Assembly (NCBI GenBank): GCA_902467875.1
Contig: CABQWP010000022.1
Coordinates: 1-28,083 of the forward strand
From: an uncultured Collinsella sp.
Lineage (GTDB): Bacteria > Actinomycetota > Coriobacteriia > Coriobacteriales > Coriobacteriaceae
DNA length: 28,083 bases
Direction: 5' to 3'
The translations under genes were made by a program, and so were the position numbers. Below the pieces are notes generated by a model. That model saw only the letters and a program-made list of their open reading frames with translations. It was not told the DNA's origin and did not search any database. Of the stretch, positions 24,807 to 28,083 are shown piece by piece; positions within the stretch are counted from its first letter, which is position 1; each line of letters opens with the position of its first letter.

Positions 24807-25650
24807 GTGCGAGAGCAATATCGACGAGCTGATCGTCCCCGGGCTCGCGGAGATGCCTGGAACGGTTTCGTCAAGGCTCGCAGAATATCGGGACTGGCGC
24901 GGTGATGTCCAAGCAGATGTTTCTGATTTAGAGACATGCGCTTCGAATCTTGAGATTCAAGGCCTGGCCATTACGGCGATTGACTTTGTTAACCCCTGCG
25001 CCCGTTACTCGGAGGTCTCCTTTGAGCTCGGTGACGATGCGATTCACGCTCGTTTGATCGAGCCTGTCGGTCGTGCCCGAGTGTCTGAGCGCGTGCCGCT
25101 GTGCCTGATGTTTCACGACATCGATCGACCCGTGCGTGGATGGCATCACATGACGAGATTTGCCGCCATGGGGTATGCCGTTCTCGCGCTGGATGACGAT
25201 GTTGCTGGTGCGGACGACCTGCAGTGGGGGATTGCTTCGCCCGCTTTTGTCAAGCGCGTCCGTTGGGGCTGCGCGTTGGCGAAGGTCGCGCGCAATCTTG
25301 ATGGCATGGATCCCGATCGCATTTTTGCATGGGGCGAGGGTCTTGGCGGCGGTGTCGCGCTGGCGGTTTCTGCTCTGGACGAGCGCGGACTTGCCTGCAC
25401 GGCGGTTGCCAATCCAATTCCCGGTGGCCTCGAGGCTCTGTCGTCTCGGGTGCGCGGATCGGTGCTCATGGGCACGTCGCTCATGGATACCGTGAGCGAC
25501 CCCAAGGGTCAGTTTGCCGTATTCAACGGTCTTGAGTGTGACCGGAGGCATATCATCTATGCCAAATACGCTCATGAGCGTATTAACGCGTTCGAAAACG
25601 AAGTCGTCGACTTCTTTAACCAAACGTTCTATCCGTGTTCTTTGGCCTAG
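24799..25650 (+). CDS. CE7-like paralogue lacking the nucleophile serine (probable pseudoenzyme)
   Basis: This 283-residue protein aligns along its length with the esterase just upstream but is shorter and changed at the active site. The region matching NGASQGGG of the neighbour reads WGEGLGGG, so the nucleophile serine position is G181. HGYPG is replaced by HDIDR. The segments around the other triad members remain: LMDTV matches the TADIV aspartate, and KYAHERI matches the FGHEE histidine, while QFAVFNGLECDRRH closely follows QFAVYNNLACEKRR. It starts inside the upstream gene (8-base overlap) with GGGAGG upstream, so the pair are co-translated. It is an intact, coupled frame, not a decayed gene. 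A regulatory, sugar-binding or subunit role is possible; hydrolase activity by the usual mechanism is unlikely. Confidence 0.8.
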   Translation: MSKCESNIDELIVPGLAEMPGTVSSRLAEYRDWRGDVQADVSDLETCASNLEIQGLAITAIDFVNPCARYSEVSFELGDDAIHARLIEPVGRARVSERVPLCLMFHDIDRPVRGWHHMTRFAAMGYAVLALDDDVAGADDLQWGIASPAFVKRVRWGCALAKVARNLDGMDPDRIFAWGEGLGGGVALAVSALDERGLACTAVANPIPGGLEALSSRVRGSVLMGTSLMDTVSDPKGQFAVFNGLECDRRHIIYAKYAHERINAFENEVVDFFNQTFYPCSLA

Positions 25651-25676
25651 ACGGCCTGGACACTGCCAACAAGAGT

Positions 25677-25695
25677 GAGCGGCATAGGGCCGCTC
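25677..25695 (+). repeat. Intercistronic hairpin before nanA
   Basis: GAGCGGC (25677-25683) and GCCGCTC (25689-25695) form a perfect seven-pair stem around ATAGG. It sits in the 68-base gap before nanA, ending 12 bases before its ribosome-binding site, with no T-run. Confidence 0.5.
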
Positions 25696-25718
25696 GCCAG
25701 ACAGCTAAGGAGATTCTT

Positions 25719-26639
25719 GTGGCAACTCAGAAATTCACCGGCGTTATCCCTCCCGTCGTTGTTCCCGATACCGAAGACCACCAGCTCGACGTTGCCTCCT
25801 TTGAGCGCAGCATCAACCGCATGATCGATGCCGGCGTCGATGGTCTGTTCTTCTTGGGGTCTTCGGGCGAGGTCGTCTTCTCCACCGATGAGCGCCGTCG
25901 CCAGATTATCGCCGAGGCCGTTCGTATCGTCGACCACCGTGTGCCTGTTCTGGTCGGCATCATCGATACCGAGACCGAGCGCATGATTGAGCACGGCAAG
26001 GTCGCCCAGGAGCTGGGCGCCGATGCCCTCGTCGCCACCTGCCCGTTCTATGCCCTGCAGGGTATGACCGAGGTCGAGGAGCACTTCCGCATCCTGCACG
26101 AGGAGCTCGACCTGCCCATCTTTGCCTATGACATTCCCGTCTGCGTTCACACCAAGCTCCCCTGGAAGCTCCTTGCCAAGCTCGGCGCCGAGGGCGTCCT
26201 TGCTGGCGTCAAGGATTCCTCGGGTGATGACATCTCGTTCCGCTACCTCGTTCAGGAGAACGAGAAGAACGGCCATCCGATGAGCATCCTCACCGGTCAC
26301 GAGGTTGTTGTCGACGGCGCCTATCTCGGCGGCGCTGACGGTTCCGTCCCGGGTCTCGCCAACGTTGAGCCCGAGGGCTACGTGCGTCAGTGGAAGGCCG
26401 CTCAGGCTGGTGACTGGGCTACCGTCAAGGCCGAGCAGGATCGTCTCAATGAGATCTCCCACATCTGGGATGTCACCTCGGGCGTCCAGGGCTATGCCGG
26501 TGGCGTCGGCGCCTTCAAGACCGCTATGAACCTCATGGGCATCTTCGACAGCCCGACCATGCCGCGCCCGGTGAAGGCCATGACCGGTGAGAACGTCGAG
26601 GCGATTAAGAAGGTCCTCCAGGACAACGGCCTCCTTTAA
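25719..26639 (+). CDS. nanA: N-acetylneuraminate lyase (DHDPS/NAL superfamily)
   Basis: The 306-residue TIM-barrel aldolase is predicted to cleave Neu5Ac into ManNAc and pyruvate in the cytoplasm. It has the carboxylate-binding GSSGE (residues 47-51, GSTGE in E. coli), Y137 in FAYDIP and the Schiff-base lysine K165 in GVKDSSGD; Y137 and K165 have the same numbers as in E. coli NanA. The arginine that follows YNxP in dihydrodipicolinate synthase is absent (YDIPVCVHT), arguing against DapA. The GTG at 25719 is chosen because AAGGAG (25707-25712) lies six bases before it. The residues around the sugar site differ from E. coli, so another keto-acid aldolase is possible, but nanK and nanE downstream favour sialic acid. 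Confidence 0.85.
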   Translation: MATQKFTGVIPPVVVPDTEDHQLDVASFERSINRMIDAGVDGLFFLGSSGEVVFSTDERRRQIIAEAVRIVDHRVPVLVGIIDTETERMIEHGKVAQELGADALVATCPFYALQGMTEVEEHFRILHEELDLPIFAYDIPVCVHTKLPWKLLAKLGAEGVLAGVKDSSGDDISFRYLVQENEKNGHPMSILTGHEVVVDGAYLGGADGSVPGLANVEPEGYVRQWKAAQAGDWATVKAEQDRLNEISHIWDVTSGVQGYAGGVGAFKTAMNLMGIFDSPTMPRPVKAMTGENVEAIKKVLQDNGLL

Positions 26640-26642
26640 AGC

Positions 26643-26738
26643 TTTCCCAGGCACCCGACCTCGCCGTTCAACCGTGCGGCCATGACCCATTAGGTCAATG
26701 GCCACACGGCTTCTCGGCGATCTCGGGCACCTGGGAAA
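26643..26738 (+). repeat. Long imperfect hairpin between nanA and nanK
   Basis: Almost the whole gap folds on itself. From outside in: TTTCCCAGG (26643-26651) with CCTGGGAAA (26730-26738); CCCGA with TCGGG; TCGCCG (26661-26666) with CGGCGA (26715-26720); CCGTG (26672-26676) with CACGG (26705-26709); GGCCAT with ATGGCC; GACC with GGTC, closing a five-base loop. Small symmetric internal loops interrupt about 34 pairs. No T-run follows. It could be an RNA-processing or stabilising element, or a mobile palindromic repeat. Confidence 0.75.
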
Positions 26739-26811
26739 CCTTTACCGCGCTGTGACGGCTAGCCTGACGGCGCATTTCCTGTAGTTGTTTATATCTCCTA
26801 AGGAGAGCGAC

Positions 26812-27777
26812 ATGGAGAACAAGTACGTTTGCTCCGTCGATATCGGCGGCACCAAGATTGCGACTGCCATTATGGAGTATCCGGCTGATGGCGGCGTGCC
26901 CCATCCGGTCTTTGAAGCCGAGGTTCCCACCGAGGCCCAAGAAGGCGGCGAGGCAGTTTTCCAGCGCATCGAGGCGTCCATCAAGGCTGCTCTCGAGGCG
27001 AACCCCGATGTCGAGGTCCTCGGTATCGGTATTGGCGCCGCCGGTGTCGTCGACCCCAAGACGGGCGCCATCGCCTACGCCAACGAGATCATGCCCGGCT
27101 GGTCTGGCGTTCAGTTGGGGCCGCGTCTGCGCGAGGACCTTGGTCTTCCCGTTGCCGTGGTGGGCGACGTGCAGGCTCATGCTCTGGGCGAGGCCCACTG
27201 GGGCGTCGGCAAGGGCAAGTTCTCCGTCTTGTGTCTGGGCATCGGTACGGGCATCGGCGGCGCATATGTCGAGAACGGCCGCGTGATGCAGGGCTTCCAC
27301 GGTGCTGCCGGTCATATGGGCCACATCGAGTGCTCGGCTGCCGCCGGCATTCCCTGCGCCTGCGGGCGTTCTGGCCATCTTGAGTCTGTTGCTTCGGGCA
27401 CTTCCATTGGTCGCATGTACGACGAGCGCTTTGGCCGCGTCGACCCCAGCCGTCCTTCGGTCGGTCGCGATGTAAACGACCTGTGCCGCGCGGGCGACGC
27501 AAAGGCGACTGAGGTCATCCATGACGCCGGCTTTGCGCTGGGTGCCAGCTTGGGCTCGCTCGCTAACATCCTGGACCCTGAGGTCATCGTGCTTTCGGGT
27601 GGCGTGATTCACCAAGGTCCCGATTGGCGTTCACAGACGTGGAAGGATTCGGTACACGAGGGCTATGCCAGCCAGGCGCTCGATCCGCTTCAGGACACGC
27701 CGATCCTCATCGGTTCTCTTGAGGGCGATGCTCCGCTCATCGGTGCCGCCGAACACCTTCTTGCGTCGTTGAAATAA
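26812..27777 (+). CDS. nanK: ROK-family sugar kinase, probable N-acetylmannosamine kinase
   Basis: The product (321 aa) is a ROK-family kinase; in this context it should phosphorylate ManNAc to ManNAc-6-P after NanA. The phosphate-binding motif DIGGTK is at residues 10-15. The catalytic aspartate is in GDVQAHALGE, and the zinc-site region reads GHMGHIECSAAAGIPCACGRSGHLE, with a His in place of the last Cys of the usual CxCGxxGCxE. No N-terminal helix-turn-helix is present, so it is a kinase and not a ROK repressor. ATG 26812 has AAGGAG six bases upstream. Family members also include glucokinases and GlcNAc kinases; the assignment to ManNAc relies on nanA and nanE on either side. Confidence 0.85.
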   Translation: MENKYVCSVDIGGTKIATAIMEYPADGGVPHPVFEAEVPTEAQEGGEAVFQRIEASIKAALEANPDVEVLGIGIGAAGVVDPKTGAIAYANEIMPGWSGVQLGPRLREDLGLPVAVVGDVQAHALGEAHWGVGKGKFSVLCLGIGTGIGGAYVENGRVMQGFHGAAGHMGHIECSAAAGIPCACGRSGHLESVASGTSIGRMYDERFGRVDPSRPSVGRDVNDLCRAGDAKATEVIHDAGFALGASLGSLANILDPEVIVLSGGVIHQGPDWRSQTWKDSVHEGYASQALDPLQDTPILIGSLEGDAPLIGAAEHLLASLK

Positions 27778-27794
27778 ACATAGCTACCAAGTGC

Positions 27795-27899
27795 GCCTTC
27801 TGAGGTGCCGCAGATTGACGTGAAAGAGGAGCGAAGCGTACTTCGGTACGCGAGCGACGGTTTGAACGTCAAGGTGCGGTGTCTCAGAAGGCTGTTTTT
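27795..27899 (+). terminator. Long UUCG-capped hairpin with T-run between nanK and nanE
   Basis: GCCTTCTGAG (27795-27804) pairs with CTCAGAAGGC (27883-27892); three G-U pairs then continue into CCGCA/TGCGG and, after a two-base mismatch, TTGACGT (27815-27821) with ACGTCAA (27866-27872). A separate apical stem, GCGTAC (27836-27841) TTCG GTACGC (27846-27851), forms the tip. TGTTTTT follows the basal stem at 27893-27899. This fits an unusually long, possibly leaky terminator or a processing element. nanE starts only 20 bases later. Confidence 0.7.
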
Positions 27900-27918
27900 G
27901 AGAAAGGTTGAGTCGAAC

Positions 27919-28083
27919 ATGACCGTTGATCCTTTGATCCAGTCCCTGAAGGGCAAGCTCGTCGTGAGCGTTCAGGCGTATATGGGCGAGCCGCTTCGTA
28001 CGCCCGAGACCATGGCTCAAATGTCTCGTGCTTGCGAGCTCGGCGGCGCCGCCGCCATTCGCTGCCAGGGCCTCCGCCATCAG
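27919..28083 (+). CDS. nanE: N-acetylmannosamine-6-phosphate 2-epimerase, N-terminal part (cut by window end)
   Basis: Only the first 55 codons are in the window. The translation (LVVSVQAYMGEPLRTPETMAQM, then ELGGAAAIRCQG) matches the N-terminus of NanE, where LIVSCQP, a Pro-Leu-x-x-Pro segment and GAVAIRIEG are conserved. NanE converts ManNAc-6-P to GlcNAc-6-P, joining sialic acid breakdown to amino-sugar metabolism. AAAGG (27903-27907) is 11 bases before the ATG, a rather long spacing. The frame is open to the last base. The identification is good in spite of the short length because of the gene order nanA-nanK-nanE. Confidence 0.82.
   Translation, partial: MTVDPLIQSLKGKLVVSVQAYMGEPLRTPETMAQMSRACELGGAAAIRCQGLRHQ

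Noticed and set aside
24799..25650. Decayed pseudogene of the upstream esterase
   Set aside because: The frame is intact over 283 codons, the start is coupled by overlap with a good ribosome-binding site, and the conserved blocks are kept; loss of one catalytic residue is better read as a pseudoenzyme.
25719..26639. dapA (4-hydroxy-tetrahydrodipicolinate synthase)
   Set aside because: The arginine after the YNxP motif that binds aspartate semialdehyde is missing, and the gene lies between sialic acid genes.
26643..27899. CRISPR-like or transposon-derived repeats in the nanA-nanK and nanK-nanE gaps
   Set aside because: There is no regular repeat-spacer series, no transposase and no evident target-site duplication; a miniature palindromic repeat cannot be excluded without a genome search.

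Overview
The window reads as a piece of an actinobacterial chromosome, most likely class Coriobacteriia (a Collinsella-like gut organism). This is inferred from moderately high GC with C- or G-ending codons, actinobacterial-style UvrA and peptide-type ABC genes (including a permease-ATPase fusion), and a host-glycan (sialic acid) utilisation cluster. No database search was possible, so the genus is a judgement.

Layout. (1) 1-650: 3' end of a 23S rRNA, a spacer, a complete 5S rRNA and an intrinsic terminator, all on +. (2) 776-4283 (+): coaE, a membrane-anchored lytic transglycosylase and uvrB, probably one operon, ended by a hairpin that also serves the convergent genes. (3) 4349-8172 (-): an operon transcribed mrp, then a BaiN/HI0933-type flavoprotein, then a second FAD-dependent oxidoreductase. 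(4) 8318-10471 (-): an LtaS-like phosphoglycerol transferase, divergent from (5) 10665-13544 (+): uvrA, with a LexA-box-like sequence in its promoter region. (6) 13677-17810 (+): ybaK-type aminoacyl-tRNA deacylase, murJ and uvrC, tightly packed. With uvrB and uvrA this places the whole UvrABC excinuclease within about 16 kb. (7) 17811-18175: a 365-base leader or intergenic region with nested inverted repeats. (8) 18176-28083 (+): a probable sialic acid uptake and catabolism operon. It encodes a Tat-type lipoprotein solute-binding protein, a DppB-type permease, a DppC permease fused to a DppD-type ATPase, a DppF-type ATPase, a CE7 esterase, a shorter CE7-like paralogue without the nucleophile serine, N-acetylneuraminate lyase (nanA), a ROK kinase (nanK) and the start of ManNAc-6-P epimerase (nanE), cut by the window end.

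Proposed working of region 8: a peptide-family ABC importer brings in sialic acid, the CE7 esterase removes O-acetyl groups, NanA splits Neu5Ac to ManNAc and pyruvate, NanK phosphorylates ManNAc, and NanE epimerises ManNAc-6-P to GlcNAc-6-P. The substrate is inferred from nanA, nanK and nanE lying on the same strand next to the transporter.

The least ordinary features are the serine-less CE7 paralogue (24799-25650), two roughly 100-nt hairpins between nanA/nanK and nanK/nanE, a strong hairpin in every other real gap of the operon, and a nested inverted-repeat arrangement ahead of the binding-protein gene that can be drawn as a three-way-junction RNA. No insertion sequence, CRISPR array, phage gene or tRNA was seen.
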